This document shows, one piece after another, positions 10,761-18,861 of a stretch of DNA of 64,000 bases. This DNA is from Williamsia sp. 1138. Its GTDB lineage: Bacteria > Actinomycetota > Actinomycetes > Mycobacteriales > Mycobacteriaceae. The position numbers were made by a program, and so were the translations under genes. How positions within the stretch are numbered: position 1 is the stretch's first letter; every line of letters begins with the position of its first letter. The notes below the pieces were generated by a model, which was not told the DNA's origin, made no database searches, and saw only the letters and a program-made list of their open reading frames with translations. The stretch is from contig NZ_MJEJ02000042.1 in NCBI RefSeq assembly GCF_002095435.2, positions 1 through 64,000 on the forward strand, given 5' to 3'.

Positions 10761-11537
10761 TCAGCAGGTGGAGAGGACCTTCGTCATGGCGTCCTTTTCT
10801 GCAGCGGTGACCCAGAGTCCGTACCGGGCTTTGACGTCGATCTGCCTGCTGACGTAGGTACAGCGGTAGGCCTTGTTCGGCGGTAACCAGGTGGCGGTGT
10901 CGCCGTTGCTCTTCTGCTGATTCGTCGGGCCATCGGTGGCCTGGAGGTTGGCCGGGTCATTGGCGAAGTCGGTGCGCGTGGCCGTGTCCCATTGTGCGGC
11001 GCCCTTCTGCCAGGCGTCTGACATCGCGACCACGTGGTCGATCTGCACTGCGGGAGAGGTCTTTTCGCCACGGAGGAAGTCGATGGTCTTACCGGAATAG
11101 GGGTCGACGAGGACTCCGGAGAGCACCACGCACCCCCGGGACCCGGGTTTGACGGAGACGGCTGTGAGGTCGCGGCGCAAGATGTCGTTGCGGGTGTCGC
11201 ACCCGTTGTGGCCGTCGGGGACGTTGACGTCGTCGGTCCAGGCCTGCCCGAACTCGCTGCGTTCATAACCGGTTCTCGGGGCGCGTCCCTTGACGTCGAG
11301 CGCGGCGAGTTGTGTCCGGGCCGAGGAGGGCGAGGCCGGGGCCGTCGGTGCGGCTGCCGTCGGCGATGAGAGTGGGGGAGAGGCTGATGTCGTCGGTGCC
11401 GCGGCCTCGTCCCGGTCGCCGCCTCCGGCGTTCAGGCCGGCCCAGGTCAGGCCGGCGATGACCACCAGCGCGATCAGCCCCACCGGCCCGGCGACCCGGC
11501 CTCGCGGACGGTGTGATCGGGGTTTGCGTCGGTTCAC
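10761..11537 (-). CDS. Secreted HNH-type nuclease (DUF1524/GmrSD C-terminal-like)
   Basis: 258 residues from GTG 11537, with CAGAGGAGAAC as ribosome site. Residues 1-20 are basic, 20-40 a single membrane or signal segment (VGLIALVVIAGLTWAG), then a 40-residue Ala/Ser/Pro/Thr linker. The nuclease domain carries IDHVVAMSDAW, with the Asp-His of a His-Me finger, and NDPANLQATDGPTNQQKSNGD with the second half of the motif. Cysteines CDTRND, GCVV, YRCTY and a terminal Cys suggest disulfides outside the cytoplasm. Such proteins are widespread in Mycobacteriales; a role in nutrient uptake or competition is inference. Confidence 0.8.
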   Translation of the reverse strand: MNRRKPRSHRPRGRVAGPVGLIALVVIAGLTWAGLNAGGGDRDEAAAPTTSASPPLSSPTAAAPTAPASPSSARTQLAALDVKGRAPRTGYERSEFGQAWTDDVNVPDGHNGCDTRNDILRRDLTAVSVKPGSRGCVVLSGVLVDPYSGKTIDFLRGEKTSPAVQIDHVVAMSDAWQKGAAQWDTATRTDFANDPANLQATDGPTNQQKSNGDTATWLPPNKAYRCTYVSRQIDVKARYGLWVTAAEKDAMTKVLSTC

Positions 11538-11560
11538 GTTCTCCTCTGTGGTGGCATCGA

Positions 11561-11566
11561 TACTGT
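11561..11566 (+). promoter_or_regulatory. -10 box TACTGT for the THUMP-like methyltransferase
   Basis: TACTGT ends 7 nt before GTG 11574 and no ribosome site precedes that start. The divergent nuclease gene starts only 36 nt away at 11537. Confidence 0.45.
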
Positions 11567-11573
11567 TATACCT

Positions 11574-12764
11574 GTGGGCTACGACTTCACGATCGACGAC
11601 GTTGCATTCTTGCGTTCCGAATCCGGGCGCAGGGCTCTGGAATTCGCTGTTTCGCTTGCGCTCCAATCCGATACGATGCTCGCCGACATCGAGAAGCTGT
11701 CGCGCCGATTTCCCGACCATCAGGCTGCGCTGGCAGAGACCGTCACTTGTCGTCGTAAGGCGGCCGGGAAACTCCGCGATCCCGGACGGCTGTTGCTCAC
11801 GAACGATGCGCTTCAACAGGCCACCGCGTATCCGGTTGCCGAACACCGTGCCGCCGAGATCGCGGACCGATATCCGGGTGCCACCGTCCACGATGTCACC
11901 TGTTCCATCGGCGCCGATCTCGCAGCGCTGACGGCGGCCGAAGGCATCGCCGGAGCGATCGGCAGCGATCTCGACCTGGTCCGGCTCGCGATGGCCGCAC
12001 ACAACGTCCCTGCCGCGACGCTGGCCCGCGCCGATGCGCTGACACCGACTTCCGACGCGGATGTCGTGATCGCCGATCCGGCCCGCCGCAGTGGTGGGAG
12101 GCGCAGTTTTCGGATCGAGGACACCGAACCTCCGCTCTTGGAGGTACTCGCGGTGTACGCCGGCAGGCCGCTCGTGGTGAAATCAGCGCCGGGCGTGGAC
12201 TATCGGCTCCTGCGGGACCGATACGGATTCGCAGGCGAGGTGCAGTTGGTGTCGTTGAACGGGGGTGTCCGAGAGGCCTGTCTGTGGTCGCACCCCAGCC
12301 CCGGTGTGCGCCGCCGCGCAACGGTGATCCGCACGGGTGGAGGTAGTTTCGAGATCACCGACGCCGCCGACGATACGACGGATGTGGATGACGCCGGAAC
12401 CTGGATCATGGATCCCGATGGCGCCGTGATCAGAGCCGGTCTGGTTCGCCACTTCGCAAAGATGCACGGTCTGTGGCAACTCGATCCGCAGATCGCCTAC
12501 CTCAGCGGCGACGCACTACCGGTCGGGGAGCGTGGCTGGCGGGTGATCGAGCAGATGGGGTTCTCCGAGAAGAACCTCAAGCGACGACTGGCCGAATTGG
12601 ACTGCGGCACTGTCGAGATCATGGTGCGCGGCGTCGACCTGGACCCCGATCGGCTGCGTAAGCGACTCAAGCTCACGGGGTCCCGATCGCTGGCAGTCGT
12701 GATCACCCGCATCGGCAGGGCCGGTGCGATGTTCATCTGCGAGGCCGGGGTGCGGCAGACCTAG
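11574..12764 (+). CDS. SAM-dependent methyltransferase with C-terminal THUMP-like domain
   Basis: 396 residues, matching Rv3037c in position. The middle part has a Rossmann methyltransferase core (VHDVTCSIGADLAAL as motif I, GSDLDLVRLAMAAHN as the acidic loop, DADVVIADPARR as motif IV). The DPAR element resembles base-modifying RNA/DNA enzymes. The last about 75 residues (FSEKNLKRRLAELDCGTVEIMVRGVDLDPD) match a THUMP-like C-terminal domain, suggesting an RNA substrate. The N-terminal 80 residues are helical. The start is GTG, probably leaderless. The target is not known to me. Confidence 0.8.
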   Translation: MGYDFTIDDVAFLRSESGRRALEFAVSLALQSDTMLADIEKLSRRFPDHQAALAETVTCRRKAAGKLRDPGRLLLTNDALQQATAYPVAEHRAAEIADRYPGATVHDVTCSIGADLAALTAAEGIAGAIGSDLDLVRLAMAAHNVPAATLARADALTPTSDADVVIADPARRSGGRRSFRIEDTEPPLLEVLAVYAGRPLVVKSAPGVDYRLLRDRYGFAGEVQLVSLNGGVREACLWSHPSPGVRRRATVIRTGGGSFEITDAADDTTDVDDAGTWIMDPDGAVIRAGLVRHFAKMHGLWQLDPQIAYLSGDALPVGERGWRVIEQMGFSEKNLKRRLAELDCGTVEIMVRGVDLDPDRLRKRLKLTGSRSLAVVITRIGRAGAMFICEAGVRQT

Positions 12765-12769
12765 TCTTT

Positions 12770-12845
12770 CCCGCACACGCTCCACCTTTACCAAGACGCG
12801 CCACTTATTTCTGGAGCGTCTTCGTATTTCTGGAGCGTCTGCGGG
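12770..12845. repeat. Nested palindrome between convergent genes (copy E)
   Basis: Outer arms CCCGCACACGCTCCA (12770-12784) and TGGAGCGTCTGCGGG (12831-12845) pair with one mismatch. Inner arms AAGACGCGCCA (12793-12803) and TGGAGCGTCTT (12812-12822) pair with one mismatch around an 8-nt loop. The spacers on both sides are 8 nt. It starts 6 bp after one stop codon and ends 13 bp before the opposing one, so it can act as a two-way terminator. Confidence 0.8.
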
Positions 12846-12858
12846 TGTAGGGAGCTCG

Positions 12859-14163
12859 CTACTGCTGCTTCGGCAGGTCGTAGAAGTAGACCTCGCCGAG
12901 GTTGGTGGCGGTGGCGACCTGACCGGACGCCGACACCGCGACCCCGGTGGTGAAACCGACCGAACCCGGAATGGCCAGTTCGCGTTTGGTGGTTCCGTCG
13001 GCGGCGTTCAGTTCCATCAGGGTGAGCACGTCCTCGCCAGGCTTCCGGACCACGGTCCAGGCGGTGCCGTAGTTGGTCAGCGCCGAGAGGCTGACCGACC
13101 GTAGATCGGTGCGCTGCCACACCGGGACCGCTTTGTCGCCTTCGTCTTTGAACGCCCTGACCGGGGAGTCGAGAACTCCGGTCGGTATGAGCAACCCGTC
13201 CGGTGTGATGGTCATGGTCGCGAACCCGTAGTTGTCGACGAAGTAGTCCCACTTCGGGGTCCCGGTCAAGGCGTCGAGTGCGTAGATGCTGCCGAGCCGG
13301 TTGAAGACGTAGACGGTGCGACGGTCCGCGGACAGGGTGGGCGGGCCGATGACACCGCCGGGGATCTCGGTCTGCCACGATTCCCGGATACCACGTTCAC
13401 CGTCTTGCTCGGCGTATTCGTAACCGCGCACCTGGGAGGCGATGGCACCCTCGGGCCAGTAGTTCAGGTAGAAGCGTTCCCGATCCGAGTCGACGGCGGG
13501 CGGTGCCTGCACGGGGCAGCGAGGGCCGCCGGACACGCAGTCGCCGAGACCGTACAGCGGCTGGCTCGGATCGGCATCGGGACGTAGGCCGATGCCCGGT
13601 GCCGCGAGTTTGCCGGTCTGCGAATCGAACAGCAGGATCTGCCCCAGGTGACTGACCATCAAGACCAGACCGGGGGCCGCGAACTTCGCCGAAAGCGGGA
13701 CCCCCACGGTGCCGAAGCGCCATCGGACGTCCCCGGATCCGGTGAGCCCGAAGAAGGTACCCGCCTCGCCGAGATAGATGTTCTCGTACTGGTCGACGAG
13801 CATTGCATTGAGCTGAACGCCGCCGGCGAGGTGCTTGCAGAAGTTCTTCCGGCCGGCACGGGGGTCGAACAGGAATGTATTGCACCCCGAATCGGTGCCG
13901 GCGGTGACGCCGACACTCGAGCGTCCAGAGATGGTCAGCGGAGCCGAGATCGGTCCTCCGACCGGCCGCGACCAGGACAGTGTGAGTTCGTCGCTGACCT
14001 CGGGGTAGACGAAGTTCGAGTTCTGGGCATTGCCGCCGAAACTTGACCACCCTGCGCTCGGGATCGAGCGGACGTCGTCGACGCCGTCCGAGCAGGAACT
14101 GATCAGCACCGCGAGTAGTGGCACCAGCACCAACAGGGCGCGTGTGGTGGTCCGGCGGCGCAT
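12859..14163 (-). CDS. PQQ-like beta-propeller lipoprotein (Rv3035-like)
   Basis: 434 residues from ATG 14163. An AGGAG sits 4 nt upstream; ATG 14175 is an alternative start. The N terminus is basic with a hydrophobic core ending in LISSC, a lipobox, so it is exported and lipid-anchored. The rest is strand-rich with recurrent propeller blades (GSIYALDALTGTPKWDY, GQILLFDSQTGKLAAP, GEVYFYDLPKQQ), as in PQQ/BamB-like eight-bladed propellers. I see no clear PQQ-binding catalytic set, so it is more likely a scaffold or binding protein than a dehydrogenase. It is divergent from the acyltransferase and matches the place of Rv3035. Confidence 0.82.
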   Translation of the reverse strand: MRRRTTTRALLVLVPLLAVLISSCSDGVDDVRSIPSAGWSSFGGNAQNSNFVYPEVSDELTLSWSRPVGGPISAPLTISGRSSVGVTAGTDSGCNTFLFDPRAGRKNFCKHLAGGVQLNAMLVDQYENIYLGEAGTFFGLTGSGDVRWRFGTVGVPLSAKFAAPGLVLMVSHLGQILLFDSQTGKLAAPGIGLRPDADPSQPLYGLGDCVSGGPRCPVQAPPAVDSDRERFYLNYWPEGAIASQVRGYEYAEQDGERGIRESWQTEIPGGVIGPPTLSADRRTVYVFNRLGSIYALDALTGTPKWDYFVDNYGFATMTITPDGLLIPTGVLDSPVRAFKDEGDKAVPVWQRTDLRSVSLSALTNYGTAWTVVRKPGEDVLTLMELNAADGTTKRELAIPGSVGFTTGVAVSASGQVATATNLGEVYFYDLPKQQ

Positions 14164-14249
14164 CGTGCTCCTCATCGTCACTCGCACTTCTCTTCGATCG
14201 CCCGTGAGCCTATCGCGAACGACCAGCACGACCCGGAAACGGTGTCGAT

Positions 14250-14255
14250 TAGTGT
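14250..14255 (+). promoter_or_regulatory. -10 box TAGTGT for the hexapeptide acyltransferase
   Basis: TAGTGT ends 8 nt before ATG 14264 and no ribosome site is visible, which suggests a leaderless or near-leaderless mRNA. Confidence 0.45.
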
Positions 14256-14263
14256 TCCTAGAC

Positions 14264-15010
14264 ATGACGAGCATGTGGAATGCCCCGCTCCATCGCCGAT
14301 GGCGGGCAGGCCGGCGCCGAGACAAGGCGCAGGCCAGGTTCCTGACCCGGGAGTCGTTGCGCTGGGTGATCACCCATCGGGCGTACTCGCCCTGGTACCT
14401 CGTGCGCTATGCCCGCCTGTTGCGATTCCGGCTGGCCAATCCGCACGTGGTGCTGCGGGGAATGGTGTTCCTGGGCAAGGACGTCGAGATCCACGCGACC
14501 CCGGAGTTGTCGCGGATGGAGATCGGGCGCTGGGTGCACATCGGTGACGGGAATTCGATCCGATGCCACGAGGGCTCCCTCAAGATCGGTGACAAGGTCG
14601 TCTTCGGCGAGAACAACGTCGTCAACACCTACCTCGACATCGAGATCGGCGCGTCGACGCTGGTCGCCGATTGGTGTTACATCTGCGACTTCGACCACAA
14701 GATGGACGACATCACCGTCGCGATCAAGGATCAGGGGATCGTCAAGGGTCCGGTCCGGATCGGTCCCGATACGTGGATTGCCGCGAAGGTCTCGGTCCTT
14801 CGTAACACGGTGGTCGGCCGCGGGTGCGTGCTCGGTTCACACGCCGTCGTCAAGGGCGTGATCCCCGATTACTCGATTGCGGTCGGCGCGCCGGCGCGAG
14901 TGGTCAAGAACCGCAAGGACGACTGGGCCACGAACGCGCAGGAGCGCGCCGAACTGGAACGGGCCCTGGCCGACATCGAGCGCAAGAAGGCTGCTGCTAA
15001 GGGGGAGTGA
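14264..15010 (+). CDS. Left-handed beta-helix acyltransferase (Rv3034c-like)
   Basis: 248 residues. After about 60 basic helical residues comes a hexapeptide-repeat region (IEIGASTLVADWCYI, GPVRIGPDTWIAAKVSVLRNTVVGRGCVLGSHAVVKG) typical of LbH acetyl/acyltransferases. The catalytic histidine is probably in FDHKMDD. The terminal helix is charged. It faces the methylglucose-polysaccharide operon as Rv3034c does in M. tuberculosis, and Rv3034c-type enzymes are candidates for acylating that polysaccharide; here this is inferred from position. Its last 14 bp overlap the end of the convergent glycosyltransferase gene. Confidence 0.85.
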   Translation: MTSMWNAPLHRRWRAGRRRDKAQARFLTRESLRWVITHRAYSPWYLVRYARLLRFRLANPHVVLRGMVFLGKDVEIHATPELSRMEIGRWVHIGDGNSIRCHEGSLKIGDKVVFGENNVVNTYLDIEIGASTLVADWCYICDFDHKMDDITVAIKDQGIVKGPVRIGPDTWIAAKVSVLRNTVVGRGCVLGSHAVVKGVIPDYSIAVGAPARVVKNRKDDWATNAQERAELERALADIERKKAAAKGE

Positions 15011-16283
15011 TGTCGACCGGCTTCGCCGGATCTCTCTCGGGTAGCGGACGTTCGACGATATTCGGCCGTCCCAGTGGACGGCGGATCCGGCGTTTGGCGC
15101 CGAGGTACACCCCGGCCGTGCGTTGGGCGACCTGATCCCACGCGAAGCCTTCCGCGACACGATGGCGTGCGGCGATCGCGCGATTCTGTGCGGCCTCGGG
15201 GTCGGTGAGGGTGCCGCGGATGGCTGCGGTCAGGCCCGTGACGTCGCCGGGGGCGAAGCTCATGCCGGTGACCCCGTCGGTCACCGCCTCGCCGAGCCCG
15301 CCTGCTGTGGAGGTCACCAGCGGTGCCCCGGTCGCCGCCGCCTCCAGCGCGACGATTCCGAAGGGTTCGTACCGGCTGGGGAGCACGATGGCGTCGCACC
15401 GGTGCAGCAGGGTGGTCAGACCTGTGCGGTCGACGCTCCCGACGAAGCGGACCGCCCGCGAGACACGATGTTTGCGGGCGACCTCCTGTAGCCAGGCCAG
15501 CTGGGTTCCGTCCCCGGCGACGGTGAGCGTGGTGCCCGGGTGCGTCCGCCGAACGCGGGCAAGCGCTGCGATCGCGTCCTGCAGGCCCTTCTCGTATTCG
15601 AGCCGGCCTGCGAAGAGGAGTTCTGGGCCACCCGTATGTCGAGTCCGCGAGGCGAACGGCCACGCGTCGACGTCGATGCCGTTGTGGATGGTGTGGATCT
15701 CGGCGAGTTCGGGCCCGAACAGCCGGTTGACCTCATCGTGCATCGACACCGAACACGTGATCAGAGCGTCCGATTCCGCGGCGAGCCACCACTCGACCGA
15801 ATGGACCTGTTTGTTGACCCGACCACTGACCCACCCGCTGTGCCTGCCGGCTTCGGTGGCGTGGAAGGTACTCACCAGGGGGACGTCGAAGTGTTCGGCG
15901 AGTGCGATCGCCGGGTGCGCCACCAGCCAGTCGTGGGCATGGACGACATCGGGGATCCAAGGGCCCTTGGCACCAAGGTTTTTCGAGTCGCCGAGCGTCA
16001 AACCTGCGCGGATGAGTGAGTGGCCCATCGCCAGTACCCAGGCCATCATGTCCTCGCCGAACACGAAGTGCGGGGGATCCTCGGCGGCTGCGATCACGCG
16101 AACGCCTTCGCAGGCGCGGTCGCTGGCGGGATGGCTCAGACCGTCGCTGCCGCTGGGCTGGCGGGAGAGCACCACCACGTCGTGGCCGGCGCCCGCCAAC
16201 TCCACCGCCAGGTGATGGACATGACGGCCGAGGCCGCCCACGACCACCGGCGGGTACTCCCAGGACACGATCAGGACTCTCAT
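14997..16283 (-). CDS. GT4 alpha-glucosyltransferase (Rv3032-like) for methylglucose lipopolysaccharide
   Basis: 428 residues. The N-terminal Rossmann domain opens MRVLIVSWEYPPVVVGGLGRHV. The C-terminal domain has LLFAGRLEYEKGLQDAI, then the E-x7-E motif in RYEPFGIVALEAAATG, all typical of glycogen-synthase-like GT4 enzymes. Rv3032 of M. tuberculosis elongates alpha-1,4-glucan for methylglucose lipopolysaccharide. Here it is the third gene of a methyltransferase/GH57/GT operon, overlapping the GH57 gene by 4 bp. Its 3' end overlaps the convergent acyltransferase by 14 bp, an arrangement that makes the two transcripts partly antisense. Confidence 0.9.
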   Translation of the reverse strand: MRVLIVSWEYPPVVVGGLGRHVHHLAVELAGAGHDVVVLSRQPSGSDGLSHPASDRACEGVRVIAAAEDPPHFVFGEDMMAWVLAMGHSLIRAGLTLGDSKNLGAKGPWIPDVVHAHDWLVAHPAIALAEHFDVPLVSTFHATEAGRHSGWVSGRVNKQVHSVEWWLAAESDALITCSVSMHDEVNRLFGPELAEIHTIHNGIDVDAWPFASRTRHTGGPELLFAGRLEYEKGLQDAIAALARVRRTHPGTTLTVAGDGTQLAWLQEVARKHRVSRAVRFVGSVDRTGLTTLLHRCDAIVLPSRYEPFGIVALEAAATGAPLVTSTAGGLGEAVTDGVTGMSFAPGDVTGLTAAIRGTLTDPEAAQNRAIAARHRVAEGFAWDQVAQRTAGVYLGAKRRIRRPLGRPNIVERPLPERDPAKPVDITPP

Positions 16284-17833
16284 GCAACCCCCAGTCGGCG
16301 GGCGTCGAGGCCGGGGAAGAGATTGTCCGCGGCGTTCCAGCGCGTGGAGAGTTTGTCCGCCAGCTGTTCTCGGCCGCGATCGGCGGCGTCGCAGATCTCG
16401 CGAGTCGCATGGGCGTGGGTGTACAGCCGGTTGCGGGCGTAGTCGGCGGCAGTGTCCTTGGAGACCATGAACGGCCAGTCCGACGACGCCGTCAGCAGTG
16501 CCTCACGCAGAATCTGATCGCTGACCCGGTCCCGCGCCACCCGGCCGCGGTCTCCGCGCTTGGTGACGGTGGCGAGCGCGCTCTGCACGACCTCGGCATT
16601 GATCCGCACCAGGTCGGCGACCCCGGGTCCGTTCCACACGCGCCAATCCTTGCCCGATCCCCATGAGGATTTCTGCAGCGCAGCGGGTGGGCCGACGTAT
16701 CCCTGCTCACGCGCGGTCTTGAGCGTGCCGACCCGGATACCGGCTTCGGGGAGTGCACGGAGCACTGCCTCGAGCCATTGCGGTCCCTCGTGCCACCAGT
16801 GCCCGAACAGTTCGGTGTCGAAGGCGGCCACCACCAGGGCCGGCCTGCCGATGCGAGCGTTCTCGTCGAGCAGGCGGGCACGGACGCAGTCCACGAAGTC
16901 GGCGACGTGCCGGGCCAGCACTGCCGTGGTGCGTTCGGGTTCGTACGGCTTCTTGTCGCCACCGGCGACCCCGCGGCCGGTGACCCTGGCCGGTTTGAGT
17001 CCGAAGTGATGGTCGTAGGTGTGGAAGTCGCGGTACGCCGCGTGGCCCGGGTAACCGGATTTCGGGGACCAGACCCGGTAGGACACCTGCAGGTCGCGGC
17101 CGAAGGCGATGACGTCGCTGTCGTGGACGGGTCTGCCCAGTGATGTATCCCCGTGCAGCGCAGGACCATCCACCATGAAGTGGCCCACGCCTGCCTGCTG
17201 GTAACCGGTTTCCATCCCAGGGGCGTAGGCACACTCTGGTGCCCAGATCCCGGTAGGTCGGGAGCCGAATCGCTGCTCGGCGTCCGCCAGGCCCTCGCGC
17301 AGTGAGAAGTCGCGGAGCCGCGGATCGAGCAGCGGGCCGAAGGGGTGGGCGAGTGGGCCACCGAGGAGTTCGATGGTGCCGGTGTCGACCATCGAACGGA
17401 CCAGGGCCGAACCGCCGTGGCGCCAGTGGGTCTCGAAATCGTTGAGTGCCGCTGCCGCAGCACGGTATTCACGTTCGCCGAGGGTGTTGATCGTCGGTGC
17501 CGGCCGAGCGGTGGTGCCGGCCTCGTCACCGGCCACCGCCGCCTCACTCGCGCGCAGTTGCCAGTCGCCCAGCCATTGGTGCATCGCAGACAGGCAGTGC
17601 GGATCGTCGAGCTGGGCGGCGAGAACCGGGGTGATTCCGAGGCTCAGTTGGTCGGTGAAACCGTCCGCAGCCAGCCGGCGCAGCGCCGCGAAGACAGGTT
17701 GATACGACCCCGCCCACGATTGGTAGAGCCATTCCTCGCCGACCGGCCACCGACCGTGGTTTGCGAGCCACGGCAGGTGAGAGTGCAGCACCAGTGAGAA
17801 CATCCCCGGCACCGGATGACCATCTGCGGTCAA
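16280..17833 (-). CDS. GH57 1,4-alpha-glucan branching enzyme (Rv3031-like)
   Basis: 517 residues. It starts PGMFSLVLHSHLPWLANHGRWPVGEEW, the hallmark start of GH57 branching enzymes, and has the catalytic-region motif GIWAPECAYAPGME plus AFDTELFGHWWHEGP carrying the acid/base Asp. The family builds alpha-1,6 branches; in this context the product is the glucan of methylglucose lipopolysaccharide. The start is a TTG that overlaps the upstream stop codon (TTGA). This gives the same N-terminal length as Rv3031 as I recall it, so I prefer it over the internal GTG six codons later. Re-initiation at a rare TTG could keep its level low. Confidence 0.9.
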   Translation of the reverse strand: MTADGHPVPGMFSLVLHSHLPWLANHGRWPVGEEWLYQSWAGSYQPVFAALRRLAADGFTDQLSLGITPVLAAQLDDPHCLSAMHQWLGDWQLRASEAAVAGDEAGTTARPAPTINTLGEREYRAAAAALNDFETHWRHGGSALVRSMVDTGTIELLGGPLAHPFGPLLDPRLRDFSLREGLADAEQRFGSRPTGIWAPECAYAPGMETGYQQAGVGHFMVDGPALHGDTSLGRPVHDSDVIAFGRDLQVSYRVWSPKSGYPGHAAYRDFHTYDHHFGLKPARVTGRGVAGGDKKPYEPERTTAVLARHVADFVDCVRARLLDENARIGRPALVVAAFDTELFGHWWHEGPQWLEAVLRALPEAGIRVGTLKTAREQGYVGPPAALQKSSWGSGKDWRVWNGPGVADLVRINAEVVQSALATVTKRGDRGRVARDRVSDQILREALLTASSDWPFMVSKDTAADYARNRLYTHAHATREICDAADRGREQLADKLSTRWNAADNLFPGLDARRLGVA

Positions 17834-18633
17834 GGTTTCACCGCGACGAACAGCAGGTCCAGGCTGGCCTCGAGGTCGCGATCACTGATGGCGAAGTCGG
17901 CGGTCCGGATGCCCGCGACGTCGGCGGTCAGCTCCTGTGGCCACGGCTGCCCCGACAGGGCCCGCTCGATCTGAGCATCGATGAACGACCCACCCCAGGT
18001 CGCATCGAGTTCGCGCAAAGTTGTGTCATGCGCCACACCGAGGGTCTCTGTCACGACCAGTCCGGCGGCGGTCAGGAGTTCCCGCAGTTCTTCCGGATCG
18101 AGCTCGCGGGTATGGAACGGATTGAGCGGGGTGTCGCGGCCGGGGGAGAAGGTGATGCGGTTGGGGGTGGAGATGAGCAGCTCACCGCCGGGGCGCAGCA
18201 CCCGCAGGCATTCGGAGATGAAGGCCTGCTGGTCCCACAGATGTTCGATGACCTGGAAGTTGACCACGGTGTCGATGGAGGAGTCCGGCAGGGGCAGGTC
18301 GATCAGGTTGGCCTGGTGAATCGTCAGGTGTGAGTAGCGCGCCCGGGTGTGTTCGACCGCCGAGAGGTCGTAATCGACGCAGGTCACGGCGGTTGCGACG
18401 GTGGAGATGAGATTCGCCCCGTACCCTTCACCGGATCCGGCTTCGAGCACCACACGGTCGCGGCACCGTTCGAGGATGTACTCGTACGCCACCTCGTGCC
18501 GCCGGAACCAGTAGTTTTCTTCGGCTATGCCGGGCACCGTCCTTTCGCCGGTCAGCGCGAGCGTTTCCTGCTCTGTTTGCACTGGCTGCGGCGTTGAAAT
18601 GGTGTCGTGTGATCCACGCGGTCCTCTGGCCAT
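17830..18633 (-). CDS. SAM-dependent methyltransferase (Rv3030-like) for methylglucose lipopolysaccharide
   Basis: 267 residues. Motif I is VLEAGSGEGYGANLI near residue 82, followed by VTCVDYDLSAVE, then NFQVIEHLWDQQ and LRPGGELLISTPN. This is a Methyltransf_11-type core. Rv3030 is the proposed methyltransferase of methylglucose lipopolysaccharide, and the downstream GH57 and GT4 genes support the same role here. It is the first gene of the operon. ATG 18633 has TAGGCT 6 nt upstream and no ribosome site, so the operon mRNA is probably leaderless. It is divergent from etfB. Confidence 0.85.
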   Translation of the reverse strand: MARGPRGSHDTISTPQPVQTEQETLALTGERTVPGIAEENYWFRRHEVAYEYILERCRDRVVLEAGSGEGYGANLISTVATAVTCVDYDLSAVEHTRARYSHLTIHQANLIDLPLPDSSIDTVVNFQVIEHLWDQQAFISECLRVLRPGGELLISTPNRITFSPGRDTPLNPFHTRELDPEELRELLTAAGLVVTETLGVAHDTTLRELDATWGGSFIDAQIERALSGQPWPQELTADVAGIRTADFAISDRDLEASLDLLFVAVKP

Positions 18634-18639
18634 GAGGGG

Positions 18640-18645
18640 AGCCTA
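18640..18645 (-). promoter_or_regulatory. -10 box TAGGCT of the methylglucose-polysaccharide operon
   Basis: On the minus strand TAGGCT ends 6 nt before ATG 18633. It is the only promoter-like element seen for the three-gene operon. Confidence 0.5.
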
Positions 18646-18747
18646 GTGGGCGGCGAACGAGAGCTGAAGCAGCAGCTAGAACCCGAGTACAGAACGCAGG
18701 AAGAACGGCGTGAATGTGACACACCTCATTGCGCGCGTAATCTGGTG

Positions 18748-18776
18748 TTCGACCTGGCATTAGGCCGCGCTAAGGT
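18748..18776 (+). promoter_or_regulatory. Putative promoter of etfBA
   Basis: TTCGAC (18748-18753) and TAAGGT (18771-18776) have 17-bp spacing. The predicted start near 18783 gives an 80-nt leader with AGGAGG at 18843-18848. Confidence 0.5.
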
Positions 18777-18826
18777 GGGTAAGACCCCGGAGTACTTACC
18801 GCTTAGTAAGTTCCTTTCGGTAAGTT
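18777..18826 (+). promoter_or_regulatory. Cluster of GTAAG half-sites (candidate operator) in the etfB leader
   Basis: A perfect inverted repeat, ACTTAC-cgctta-GTAAGT, lies at 18794-18811. Further direct half-sites are GGTAAG at 18779 and GTAAGT at 18820-18825. All lie just downstream of the predicted start site, a repressor-like position. The cognate regulator is unknown. Confidence 0.5.
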
Positions 18827-18861
18827 GTCCAGAACCCTACGCAGGAGGTCGACGAAGACCC

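Noticed and set aside
10694-12764. Restriction-modification system made of the HNH nuclease and the methyltransferase
   Set aside because: The nuclease has a signal or anchor segment and the methyltransferase has a THUMP-like RNA-type domain.
18646-18861. Upstream in-frame start for etfB
   Set aside because: It would precede the promoter and operator, and AGGAGG and the conserved N terminus support ATG 18862.
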